Shown piece by piece: positions 22,172 through 33,560 of a DNA stretch of 64,000 nt. Numbering within the stretch: position 1 is the first letter of the stretch; every line of letters starts with the position of its first letter. The notes beneath the pieces are model-generated. The model had not been told where the DNA came from. It did no database searches and saw only the letters and a program-made list of their open reading frames with translations. The stretch is from Cyclina sinensis (lineage: Eukaryota > Mollusca > Bivalvia > Venerida > Veneridae), in the NCBI GenBank assembly GCA_012932295.1, contig JAAONU010000019.1, positions 20,965,908-21,029,907 of the forward strand. The letters are read 5' to 3'. Both the position numbers and the translations under genes were made by a program.

Positions 22172-22792
22172 GGAGTATTACCTGTTCAGAGCAGGGGTAT
22201 CATTGGATCACATCCAACTCATTGTTGCCAGATTTAGGTCATAATGTATCAGTTCTCATGAGAGACTTATAGATAACGTTATTATGATACATGTCTCTGT
22301 TCTTACACAAGTGGCAGAATCTGGTCTAAGAAATTCTTAAGTTTACTAAATTAAAAATACTAGTAGTCACAAATTTACACAGTATCTGCAAATTACAGAT
22401 CATGTATTCAGAAAGTAATAGAAATCGTCACAAGTTGAAGAATTTAGATAAAAAAAACAAGATATTGACATGAAAAATGTCAATATAGATACTTCTAAGA
22501 ATCTATGCAAAGGCAGCAATGTTGGTTAATATATCCTTTAAATCACAAAAGTTTAATCTTTAAATTTACAGAAACCTTGTTAATGTACACAATACCTGTA
22601 AAGATAGCACATCCTTAGACCTGGGAATAACTTCAATAAGTCCATAAAAGTTTTTGTAAGTGTATACGAAATGTACATATTAATGACTTTGTCCGAAATT
22701 ATAGCTACTTCCTGAAAGTATATATTATCAGCAAATAAGAAAGATACTTAAAATAATTTTAAAATGCTCAAAATATTTCTTAATAATTTCAG

Positions 22793-23960
22793 TTTTGCTG
22801 GATTGCAAGACGGTAGATATGATTCACTCACCCTGGAAAACATTGTCAAATACGACGACAGATAACAAGTTCGGGAAAATTTAGCAAGTTGTGAACCATT
22901 GATAGTAGATGAAATTTTAATGCTGTTCATACACGATTGTGAACAGTTAGAGCTTGTTTGTTGGATATGTCGCAAAAATTACAATTTATTTGGAGGTCTT
23001 CAAGTTATAATTTGTGGAGACTTTTACCAGTCACCACCAGTGCCTAGTCCTCTTTATAATGATCATATACAGTTTTGCTTTGGAAGTGATGTGTTCAAAA
23101 ATTCCATAACTCACAAAATAGTGCTTAAAAAGGTGATTCGCCAAGGTCAAGAAATTTTTATAAAAGCTGTGCGTGAAACAGCAGTTGGTTGTGTATCAGA
23201 TAAAGTTGATGCTTTCTTGTAAAGCCTGCAAAGACCACTTGAAGATGGAGCAGAGAATATTAAGCACCTGTTCCCAAGACACTATGATGCGGCATTTTTT
23301 AATAATAATTGTTTAGAAAAGCTGGAATCTGAAAGTAGAATTTACAAAGCACTAAAAAACAGTTGGTGTCAGAAATACCGGAGAAGAATTCTAGCACCAC
23401 AATACTTACATTTAAAACTTTCCTGTCCAGTAGTGTTGTTGAGTAACTTAAGAGGGAAATTGGTAAATGAGTTGTCTGGTACTGTGGAAAAATTGGAAGA
23501 TGATTACTTCACAGTTTTTTGGAGAGATCAAGGAAACGCATAGGTTATGTCGCCAGAAATTTACACCTTTAAGAAATGTGTTGTAGCTGAACGTGAACAG
23601 TTTCCTTTATTTCTAGGATGCGGACTAACAATACACAAATCACAAGGGATGACACTTCAGAATGTTGTTGTTCATTGTAATGGGATTTTTGAAGCCGGGC
23701 AGCTGTCTGTTGCAGTTGGGCCTGCCGTTTCCTGAAAGGGCCTATGTTTGATTGGTTATAGAAGAGGACTCTGCCTTCAGCCTAAACCTATTATTTCAGC
23801 TTTTTATAGTGAATGTAGTCACCCCCTTTCTGATGACTTGACCTGTTGCAGATCAGTTAACATGTCACATAAAATTTCCACTACTAATATACAAACACCT
23901 ACCACTGACTTGACTCTGAAAGTGATACTTCCAATTTTAACGACAAAGGCTTTGTTATAA
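22793..23960 (+). pseudogene. PIF1-family DNA helicase, decayed (C-terminal two thirds)
   Basis: After an acceptor (tttcag, 22,787-22,792) one continuous frame reads FAGLQDGRYDSLTLENIVKY, PLIVDEILMLF (Walker B, normally IDEISM), GGLQVIICGDFYQSPPV (motif III, GDFxQLPPV), then FPLFLGCGLTIHKSQGMTLQ (motif V/VI region), GQLSVAVGPAVS and KGLCLIGYRRG. PIF1 helicases unwind DNA 5'-to-3' in mitochondria and nucleus, and mobile elements such as Helitrons carry related domains. Four in-frame stops (TAA near 22,863, TAA 23,220, TAG 23,541, TGA 23,733) interrupt it with no frameshift. The Walker A exon is not found. VGPAVS replaces the usual SRxxS arginine finger. Confidence 0.85.
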
Positions 23961-23992
23961 TAGATAATGCGATTCAAGACTAGCATGCAAAC

Positions 23993-25399
23993 ATGTCAAG
24001 TGTTGAGCAATTACTGTCTGACAAAGAATTGCCAGATTATATAAGTGTAAAATTGCTGGATCTAAAAATGCACTGCTTTATGACAGTACCTGCTAATCAG
24101 ACTTATGTCAAATACAATGAAATATGTAATGCCCTGGACATGAACAGACTAAATTATTTTTGTCAAATTCAGTTGAAAAGAATTAACGGATTAACATCTG
24201 ACCTCATACTGGAAAATAAGTGTACCCCAAGCAATGGACATTGGTTCTTGGAACGGATCATAAGTATTGTGAAAGTCTTGAATACACATCATCTGTTAAG
24301 GCGTTATTTGGTGGATGTGACATTTTTTGTTGAGCACAAGTTTGTTTCCTCATCAATTATTATGGAAATACTAAAGGCAAAAATTCACAATAGGTGCAGT
24401 GATAAATCTCAGGTCTCAGGTGCAGAAGGTATAGTTTCTGAAGTACCGGATTTAGGTACTGATATGTCTGGTGCAGGAAAGGCTAAAGTCAGGTATGTTG
24501 CAGGAATGTGTGTGGCAAAGTTTAAAAAATCATTATATGAACATTGTGATAGCAAATCAAAATAATTCTGATAAGTCAGTTCAAAACAACGTTAAAAGCG
24601 CAAGGGAAAAGGTGACAATTTTAAAGCAAATGGCTGGTGATGAGACTTTAGATTACATACATGATGAAACCTTACAAGAAATTGAGCGTAGACAAAATGC
24701 TAGAAGAGGATTAACTTCAGTTCTTTTTTTAGATTTACTGAATAAGATAAGTTTTACTTTAAATACGGAGAATTTCAGGAAAAAGGAGGGTGACATCTTT
24801 GAATAAACTTATTCTTCTCTAGTAAATGATGGATATCTACAGATGTTATTTGCTGAAATTAGTACATGTGAAAATCATATAAAGCTCAGTATTCAATGAA
24901 TTAGTTCACAAATTTCTGATGGTTTGCCATAAGCATGTTTTGAAAGACACTAAAGACAGATTAAACAATATTAAAAAGAAGGCACATAGAGAGGAAATAA
25001 ATAAAAGGGTAGAGAAAAGAAAATCAGAGGTACATATATCAATGAAAGATATACTAAGTGATAAATCTGAAGACAGAGAAACATTCCACATGAAGTTAAA
25101 GATAAATTGTTAAGAAAATAAATGTTATTTATATGGTAGGAATTTCATATAAGCAAAGTTGATGGAGCTGTGCGGAGCATATGGTGTTCACTGTACTTCA
25201 AACAAATAGCTATGAACTTACATCAGAAAATAGTAATATCAGACAAAATGTCGACAAAATGTCGAGCCCTGAATCATTATCAAGTGATGTATTCCCATCA
25301 ACATCATCCCAGTCAGCAGGGGCTTCAAAGCGTCAAAAGGTACCAGGAAAAGGAAATGGTAAAGGTGGAGGGAAGAAGAAACTACGTTTAAGGATATAA
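23993..25399 (+). pseudogene. Unrecognised gene with KVRYVAG motif, frameshifted
   Basis: ATG at 23,993 opens 190 codons (MSSVEQLLSDKELPDYISVK ...) including AKVRYVAGMCVAKFKKSLYE. The protein then continues in another frame (24,540-24,806: NNVKSAREKVTILKQMAGDE ... NARRGLTSVLFLDLLNKISF), and further pieces at 24,919-25,113 (KKKAHREEINKRVEKRKSEV) and 25,181-25,399 end in a basic tail (SKRQKVPGKGNGKGGGKKKL). I recognise the xKVRYVGG-style motif from uncharacterised invertebrate proteins near P-like transposase genes, but cannot assign a function. It starts 33 bases after the PIF1-like frame, on the same strand. It could be a DNA-binding accessory protein of the same element (inference only). Confidence 0.5.
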
Positions 25400-25980
25400 C
25401 TAAAGTGTTCTGAATATTATTTCAGGTTTTGAATCTCTGAATTTGAATTTGACCATTTCCGAAATTTAAAATAAATAAATAAAAAAATAAATAAAAAAGA
25501 CCTAGTTAACTATCTTAATTTTATTTGTGAATGGTAACCTAAAACAATTTTTTTTATGCCTATGATATCTTGTGTATTAATTGACCCTGGTTTAAGTAGA
25601 CAAACTGTAACAAGGTTGCAGTTTACTGATTCCATTTTTATTCTGTCTGAACTTGAAACATGGTATTATTAAAATGTGTTTATTAACTTACATGCATACT
25701 AAAATTACAGGCAGGCAGACAGACAGAAAGAAATAATAAATAACAACAACATACACATCAGTGTATTTTATTTGCAAGAAATTCAATGCAAATGAACTTT
25801 TCTCTTTAAAAAGAGAAAATATTTTAGAAATAATTTAAGTTTCGTTGTGAATAGGTCCTTGTTTATTTAACACATTTGATAGTTAAATAATTATGTATGC
25901 ATACAAGTTTTGGGAACTCATGCTTTACGAAGAGTCTAATTCCTATTGCAAAATTGAATATATCATGAACCTTTAAAATC
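25400..25980. other. Noncoding gap, AT-rich
   Basis: Contains (AAAT)n-like sequence at 25,470-25,500 and short GACA repeats near 25,713. No gene is seen. It separates the convergent KVRYVAG and P-like remnants. Confidence 0.5.
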
Positions 25981-28208
25981 TTAAACACTTCTTTTTGTTA
26001 AGTGGCCCTGGTAACACAAAATTGAAAGGTTGCACAGACTTTCTCTTACTGCAACCATTACTTTTTTTGAAATAGTATTTTGACCCAGTATGGTTGCATT
26101 TATGCCATCTTTGCACTGATGGACTTTTGGGTTGTTGTTGGACCCATTACACAATGTTCTCTGTTGGCAAAAGAAATTTTCAATGACGTCACTGTTAAGA
26201 ACAGCGGGAATTACACTTTTGCGATGAATTTCATTCCTTCTTTTGCATATTTCAGTAAACCCTCTACACATACTAGTAAATCACTATATGTTTCTTGGGT
26301 AATGAACATTTTGTTTTCTTCAGATGCAGGTTTGTCACTGATTTTGTTAACTGACTCTGCTCATTGGTCTAGGCATTCTTCAAGTCCAGAAAGACACTCT
26401 TACCTGGGGTCAGACATCTCAGTTATCGGCCGACGGTCCCTGAACAGTGTTATCACTTTACTGGTAAGTTCCAGCAATTCGATTGTTTTTTTTTTTTTTT
26501 TAACTGGGAGCCATCAGTCAGAGACAGCCTATTTTTTATTACATGTCACTGTTTAGAACTTCTTCTGCTAGGTGATTTCGCATCTTGGAAGACTTGGACA
26601 AAAAGAGATGGTAATTTGTCAATTTCGGGTGCACACGGACAGGATTTTTCATTTTATCCCAGTGAAATGCTTTAATCCAATGGTCCCATAGGATGCACTT
26701 GTCCAATTGAAGCTGCCTTTTACACTCATCTCCAGCACTTTCTCTAAATGAGTATATGTTGTTTCTTAGCTTTTTTATGTTGTAGGAGTAGTCCATGATA
26801 AAGGTTACTGAGTGTGGTGCTCCATATGGATTTGTAGCACTGTAATTCTTTGCTCTAGCTTGATCTTTATCACCAAAGTGCATCATTTGTAATGCTCTAT
26901 TATTAGACACACCATCAATACAAACATAGTATATTTTAAATTCATAGCCATGTAGCTTTGCAATTGCTTCCCATACAGTTACATAAAGTTCTGGAGCATT
27001 TGCACCTACTGAGGGAAAGAATGCAAAAGGAAAACTGAAGCTATCATAAAATAAAAAAACATGAATCGAAGAACATGAGTTGCAAGTTTAAGTTCAGTTT
27101 GTTTGGTGTTTAGCAAATACATGTCATGAGCAAACTGTCCCAAATCTACAAGACCATCTACCAAATGTTTACCCTCAGAAAAAAACATGCTCAGATCATC
27201 TTGTACTTCCATCTAATCTAAAATTAAACCACCCTTTTTTATCAATTTGCATTCTTTCTGCCTCCTTGCACATCAATAACAGCATGTTCTCTTTAAGACC
27301 TGGGCTTTGACTGAGACAGTTCTTGTATCTATGCATCAAATTTGGGGATGGTAGATAACTTAGCCCACTATCACGCAGAGATGTATAGGTTTGGGGACTG
27401 CTGTTCCACATTGCTAAACAAACCTGTATTATATCATTGTCCCACTGACAGTGTCTTAGGTAAAATATAATGTCACTCTGAGCTTTTAGAAACATAAGAG
27501 TGAGTTCACTGGCTCCTGGAAATAAAGATTTAAACACATTTTCTGGGTCAAGGTCATCAGTGAGATGCTTTATATTATTGATCTGGGGAACTTCCTGGTT
27601 TTGGTATATGTTGCAAACACTATAATAACTCGTGAAAGGAGCAACAACTTGTTACCCGCAGTTGTATGTTCTCATCACCAGGGGCACACCACTCTTGAAC
27701 TATAAACTGTACTTGGTAGTGTTAAGTTTGGACTCAACCACCTTTTCACAACATATTTTACTGCGTTTTACCGTACTAGAAACTTCCCGAGCATCTACAA
27801 CAGTATTCATTTTCACACAATTTAAGGATATGTCATGAAGTGACAAATTTTCCCCATCTAGTGCTATTTCAATCTTTCGGGTTTTAACATCAACTTTCAC
27901 ATATTTCATATACTCATAATACTGGAACTGGATGCATTCATTTTAATGAAATCGTATTTGGCTGCTAATTCAGTCATTTATTTATATCTATGAGCTCGTT
28001 GCCATCACAGTTGGGTCTAAGGCCCTTGTATCTGTTAAGACCATTGACATGGACCACTTTAATTTCCTCAAACAGTATTGGCATAATTTGACCAATAGAC
28101 TTCATCGATAGTATTTCTGTATGTGGGATATCTGTGGCATATCTTTCATATAAATCTTTAGAAGAAACACAAACAGAGCCAGGAACAGCAAAGTATGATC
28201 TCTGTACC
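25981..28208 (-). pseudogene. P-element/THAP9-like transposase, decayed
   Basis: Pieces in order on the minus strand: an exon after an acceptor at 28,211-28,209 (SYFAVPGSVCVSSKDLYERY, then NGLNRYKGLRPNCDGNELID); 27,909-27,700; 27,537-27,196 (LAMWNSSPQTYTSLRDSGLS, then GWFNFRLDGSTR); EGKHLVDGLVDLGQFAHDMY; frameshifted FPFAFFPSVGANAPELYVTV and YYVCIDGVSNNRALQMMHFG (about 27,040-26,850); GAPHSVTFIMDYSYNIKKLR; and the C-terminal VIPAVLNSDVIENFFCQQRT followed by NGSNNNPKVHQ (26,210-26,120). The DGxxxNR and SDxxENFF..QR...G..NNP patterns resemble P-element and THAP9 transposases. No THAP zinc finger is seen. Stops and frameshifts make it dead. Confidence 0.58.
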
Positions 28209-31200
28209 CTGAAATAAATTTATGATATTTTGTTTGTATTTTAGATGATTAACTGATAAGTACATGATGAACAAATTCTAGTAATAAAACATGATGAGCA
28301 TGTCCTTGCATCTAGTAACTTAGTAAGCAACTGAGTGATTGACTGACTGAATGACTGACTTTTTAAGGAGGCTGCAGGTTTTCCAGTTTTCCATATGGAC
28401 CGTATGATCATTCCCATAATTTAGATGGAAGTGACATAATACTAATAATAAAAATGATGAAGGAAACATTAATTATTGACTAAAACGTTTGTTATTGAGT
28501 AATCTAAATCAGCTGTCAAATCAAGGTATATCAGTTTGTATTGAACATTAAAAACTGAATCTATATGGCAAAAACTATTACCATTTGACAAATCGGGATG
28601 TTTGAGAAGGACTTTATTTCATATCTCTTGCTAACAAAGCTGTCTGTTCGAAATTCAAAAAATAAGTTTTTATTTTCATTTTTTCATTTTAAATTTCCCG
28701 CAGGTAACTACTTGCGACCAGCAGCCAATCAGACAGCTCGTAAAAATTACAACAACAACCGGTGCGCAAGAAGTACAAGATGAGAGATAAAAGTTGAAGT
28801 TCTTTCATTACCATGTTGAATTATAGAGGAGAGAAAGACAAAAATCGTTGTTTTATGGTGATTTTGAAGCTGTTTTGAAGCTCTGGTGCCAGTGGTTTTT
28901 CAGGAATATTCTAGATTATGTTGCGTCTAGAATTTTCTTTGTCTATATAAAAGTCAGAGAGTTTCTTGGAGCAGTGTCTTTAGGTAACTTTGTTCATAAA
29001 ATATTTGATTAAATTTTTATCAGTGACAGTTATATTTTGAAATATTTTTTAATTATACTGTATGAGGAATAAATTCAACTTTTCAACAATTTGTGGGATT
29101 ACTTTATGGAATTATGTGGAAAATACTTCAACAGTGATTAAGAGTTAAAGACAATTAACACTTACCAGATTCAGACAGGACTATTAATTTATTTAAAGAC
29201 TACACTAAATCCAGTTACTATAACAGCATTTTCTTTGTGACCTTTTTTTAATTGTACTGTAATACTTTTATATTAGCAATTTGTTTAAGAATCAATTTTT
29301 GTTTTTGTTGAAAAGTTTGTTACTCGTTATTCTTTCTGTTACTCTTTTGATTTGGACTGTAACAAATTTAAAAATATACTGCCCATTTTGACATAATAGG
29401 AAAACAATGCATCTCAAAGACGGGCTAGAAAAACTTCTATTTTATTACTAATATGTATTGACAACGATGTATACTAACTTTGTATCTAATGCCAGATAAA
29501 GAAAGCAGAACAGATGTTATACTTTTAAACAAAGGCAAAAGGAGTATGTTTTTCTTCAACTTATTTAAGTCTTCTCCAAAATGCAACTCTAGTAAATTCT
29601 GATAAAAATATTTTGTATCTTATGTAACTAATGAATCCCAACATTAGATCATAATATTATCCTAATTTCATTGATCTTACCCAAAATATTGTTCGTAATG
29701 TTGTGTAACAAATGGAAACAAAAACTGTATACTTGAAGTACATACAGAATAATTGTTTTGAATAGTAGAATATCTCAAAACCAAATTTTAAACATAGTAT
29801 ATTAACTGTTTATGCATAATTAAACACCGTGCTACAGAATGTTTCAAAATAGATCAATTTCTCTATTACACATAATTTTTTCAAGCTTTAATATAATCAT
29901 AATTTATGCATAAAACACAGACATAAAAATGTCCTTGAATGAACAGTCATAGTAGAATAGTCTACATTCAAATGCTATCTTTATACTTCTTAGTATCTAC
30001 TGATACTTTAAAGTCTGTATTTTTTTTAATTTTCTTTAAATTTTTAGCATCAAATTTTATGTCAACGTCTTTAACTTGATATAGAAACATTACTTCATTC
30101 TTTCCATTTACATTTTTACCAATTTGTACATCACTGACAGTTTATTTGTATAAAAAAACACTTCTTACTTACTTAGACAGGAGCTGAAAATACCCTAATG
30201 TATATAATTATGTACTTCTTCCATTCAGGGACAAACAAGTCGGAGAATTCAGAGCACACTAAATGGAAGTCCTATTGTTTGAATGTGAACTTACCAGTTC
30301 CAAATCTTTTGACTATTTATCCTAGCTTTAAAACTTCTAGTATTGGCAGAATTTAATTTTCTATCTTTCACTTAACGCCATTTAAAGTTGTTTACAACGA
30401 GTCATAAAATTGTATAAATATTTGTAGACAAAGATTTAATTACAGATCAACAACGTACAATACAAATTCATTTTCGTTTATTTAATCTTTTTAAAACTTG
30501 TTTGCATTTTGGAACTGTCATCGAATTTCGCTACATGATGTATGATTTAGTATATTTTCACTTTCCATGAATGAGTGTCTGTATTTCCAATTTTAATCTA
30601 TGCAGCACTGATTAAAATCATATTTTGATGTTTTTCTGACCTTAAGATATTGTTGAAACTAAATATTTCTATATGTTTTCACTACGAATTGTTACTTCCT
30701 GCTTGGAGGAGTCCATTTTGAACTGCATTTTGGGACTGTTTACTTCCGTTGCTAAGTGAAATAATATCGCTGTAGTCTGCTTTAATCATGTCGAAGCATG
30801 GTTAAGCCCTCTACAAGTAACATATTTAACCCATTGGTACATTTTTTAATGCATTTGTCTATGAGAAATAATTTCAGATTCCAAACTTTTAATTTTTACC
30901 AGTAACCAATATTTTATTTTGAAAATGAGCAAATTTTGGTCAACAACCAAGTTTGGTCGGTGACCAATTCTTTAGTCAATGACCAGAAATTAACCCTTTA
31001 CCATTTTTATTTGTCTTATTACCCAGTTTAACACATTGGTCATGGTTAAATGGTCAATTTTCTCTTTAAAAGGGCCAGATTTTTAACCAACAGGGTCACT
31101 TGGTCTTTGAAATCTTAAACACTCGCACGTTTTACTGTTTCCAGTATCTAAGCTTTAAAAACATGCAAAGTTATGCTAGCATTGAAGTGAGAATTTTTTA

Positions 31201-32630
31201 ATAGTTGAACAAATATATTTTCAACTTAGACAAGTTAAATCTTAAGGATAGAAATTTACTTTATAAACAATTTGATATATTTTTAAAAGTTTTGTGGAGA
31301 GAACTTTGCAGGACACTTCTTTATTGTAATATGAAAACCTGAATTTGCCAAGTCAAGCATTGTCTGCTGATATAAATAACAGTAGTTTATAAGCTGAACA
31401 AAAATTAAAAGTAAAACTAAACTTTTTTGAAGGATCTAAATCAGATGCATTATGTATGGAAAGCCAATCTGTCAAAAGCAAATAGCATTTGTTCAGTTCG
31501 TTGCATGTTTGCTAGTTAGAAATTGTAACATTTATTTGGAACATTGCCATAAATTTCAGGCTGTCATTTAGTAGTGGATATTAAAGATTGCCAGGACAGA
31601 ATTGATTATTTGCATATGAACTTTGAGCTTTGTTCTCCACTAAGTGTTATTTATTAGAGAAGAATAAATAAGTTCTAACTGAACCTTTAACAGTTTTTGC
31701 TGTAACTGACATAGTTCTCCAAATTAGTTACATCTAAGTCTTGTGATTAGGACAGCCAACCCTAAGTTACAATTTCAAAACTACCCAACAGTCCGGTAGA
31801 ATTTATCATAGAGAGTGACCCTGACTGTCATACCTTTTTGACCTTTAACCATTATCGAACCAGTCATTGTTTACAGTAGACCCTGAGGCACAACACTGTT
31901 TCCGTCATCTGTGACATGTAGAACAGTCTGTACATTGTGTAACATTTTACTTGTTTTCACATTCCCTGTTAAGAAAGAAAGAAAAAATTGAATGTACTAA
32001 TTAAAGAAATTTGAAATATCTCTCATTTAAAATAAAATGACTCACATGAAACAACTCAACAACAAAACATTCAACAGCAATATGGTTTGATTTGGTTATG
32101 CTTTAAAAATAAGAAATTTAGTTCAAATAAAAAAATCTGAAGACTTTTTTAAAGAATTTAGTTACGCTGAAATTTCTTCATTAGCACGAATTGTTGACAA
32201 AGCTCTTTCAATTAATACTTTCAACTTTCAATGATTGTTAAGTAGACTTCTCAAATGTAATGGGAGCAAAATTAGAGAATTTCGAAACCATGGTATACAT
32301 AAACAAATCCAGTAGTATTTGAATCCACAACATCCAAGCCTTACATTCTTTACTTTCTACTCTTTCATCATTGGAACTTTTGTTATTAAAACAATATATT
32401 TGGGAAAATAAATGCAGGTGTGTTTCCACTAATAAGTAACCTTCTCAATATGTTTTCGTCATTGCTCAAATATGTAGACCATAACATAGCATTTTGTAAC
32501 AGGAAATTCTGAAGAAGAAAAGAAAGCTACTAACTTTGAAGTTCAATGCACGGCGTCATTTCAACAAACAATCAAAAAAGGCATCCAATAATCAAATTAA
32601 AAGCATATGAGACAACAGCCAACGGGAATT
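28209..32630. other. Long noncoding, AT-rich region
   Basis: No coding frame, splice-site series or RNA gene can be supported in 4.4 kb. 28,600-28,800 has a CCAAT-like word (agccaatcag) and could be the right flank or end of the decayed cluster. 30,830-31,110 has an unusual density of ACCA/TGGT words. Confidence 0.5.
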
Positions 32631-32636
32631 ATTATA

Positions 32637-33560
32637 CCCTCACAAAGTTTGGCGGTCGGTCGATCTGTCGGTCCGTCATGGTTTCCGAACGATAACTCAT
32701 GAAAGGCTTTACAGATTTTAACAATTTTTGGTACACAGCTGTAACATCGTAAGATACAGGTCAAGTTCGATATTGGGGCTGGCGGGGCCAAGGTCAAGGT
32801 CACTGTGACTAAAATTAGAAAAAAGGGTTTCCGGGCGATAACTCATGAAAGGCTTGACAGATTTAAAAAAAATTGGTACACAGTGTAACATCATAAAATA
32901 CAGGTCAAGTTTGATATTGGGGCTGGTTGGGCCAAGGTTAAGGTCACTGTTTCTAAAAATAGAAAAACGGTTTTTAGATGATAACGCACGAAAGGCTAGA
33001 CAGATTTAAACAATTTTTGGTACACAAGTGTAACATCATAAGATACAGGTCACGTTTGATATTGGGGCTGGTGGGGCCAAGGTCAAGGCCACTGTTCCTG
33101 AAAATAGAAAAACGGTTTCCGGACAATAACTCGTGAATGACTTGACAAATTTAAACAATTTTTGGTACACAGGTGTAACTTGATATTGGGGCTGGTGGGG
33201 CCAAGATCAAGGTCACTGTTCCTTAAAATAGAAAAACGGTTTCTGGACAATAACTTATGAATGGCTTGACAGATTTAAACAATTTTTGGTACACAGCTGT
33301 AACATCATAACATACAGGTCAACTTCGATATTGGGGCTGGTGGAGCCAAGGTCAAGGCCACTGTTACTAAAATAAAAAAAAGTTTCTGCTCAATAACTTG
33401 AGTTTTGAATGAGATATTATGATTAAACTTTCTTTAAAGATAGTTTCTATAAAGACGACGCTTGGAATTGAAAATTGGGCCAGTTGGATCAAGGTCACCA
33501 TTCACTTTAACTAAGAATAGAAAAACAGTTTCTGGATGATACCTCATGAGTTACAGGGAC
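32637..33560. repeat. Tandem array of about 145-bp units, GGTACACA family
   Basis: Six to seven units. GGTACACA recurs at about 32,729, 32,874, 33,016, 33,164 and 33,288. Each unit runs cgataactcatgaaaggctt, acagatttaaacaatttttg, gatattggggctggtggggc, aaggtcaaggtcactgtt. The array starts with a CCGTC-rich leader (ggtcggtcgatctgtcggtc). Molluscan-style dispersed array; noncoding. Confidence 0.85.
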
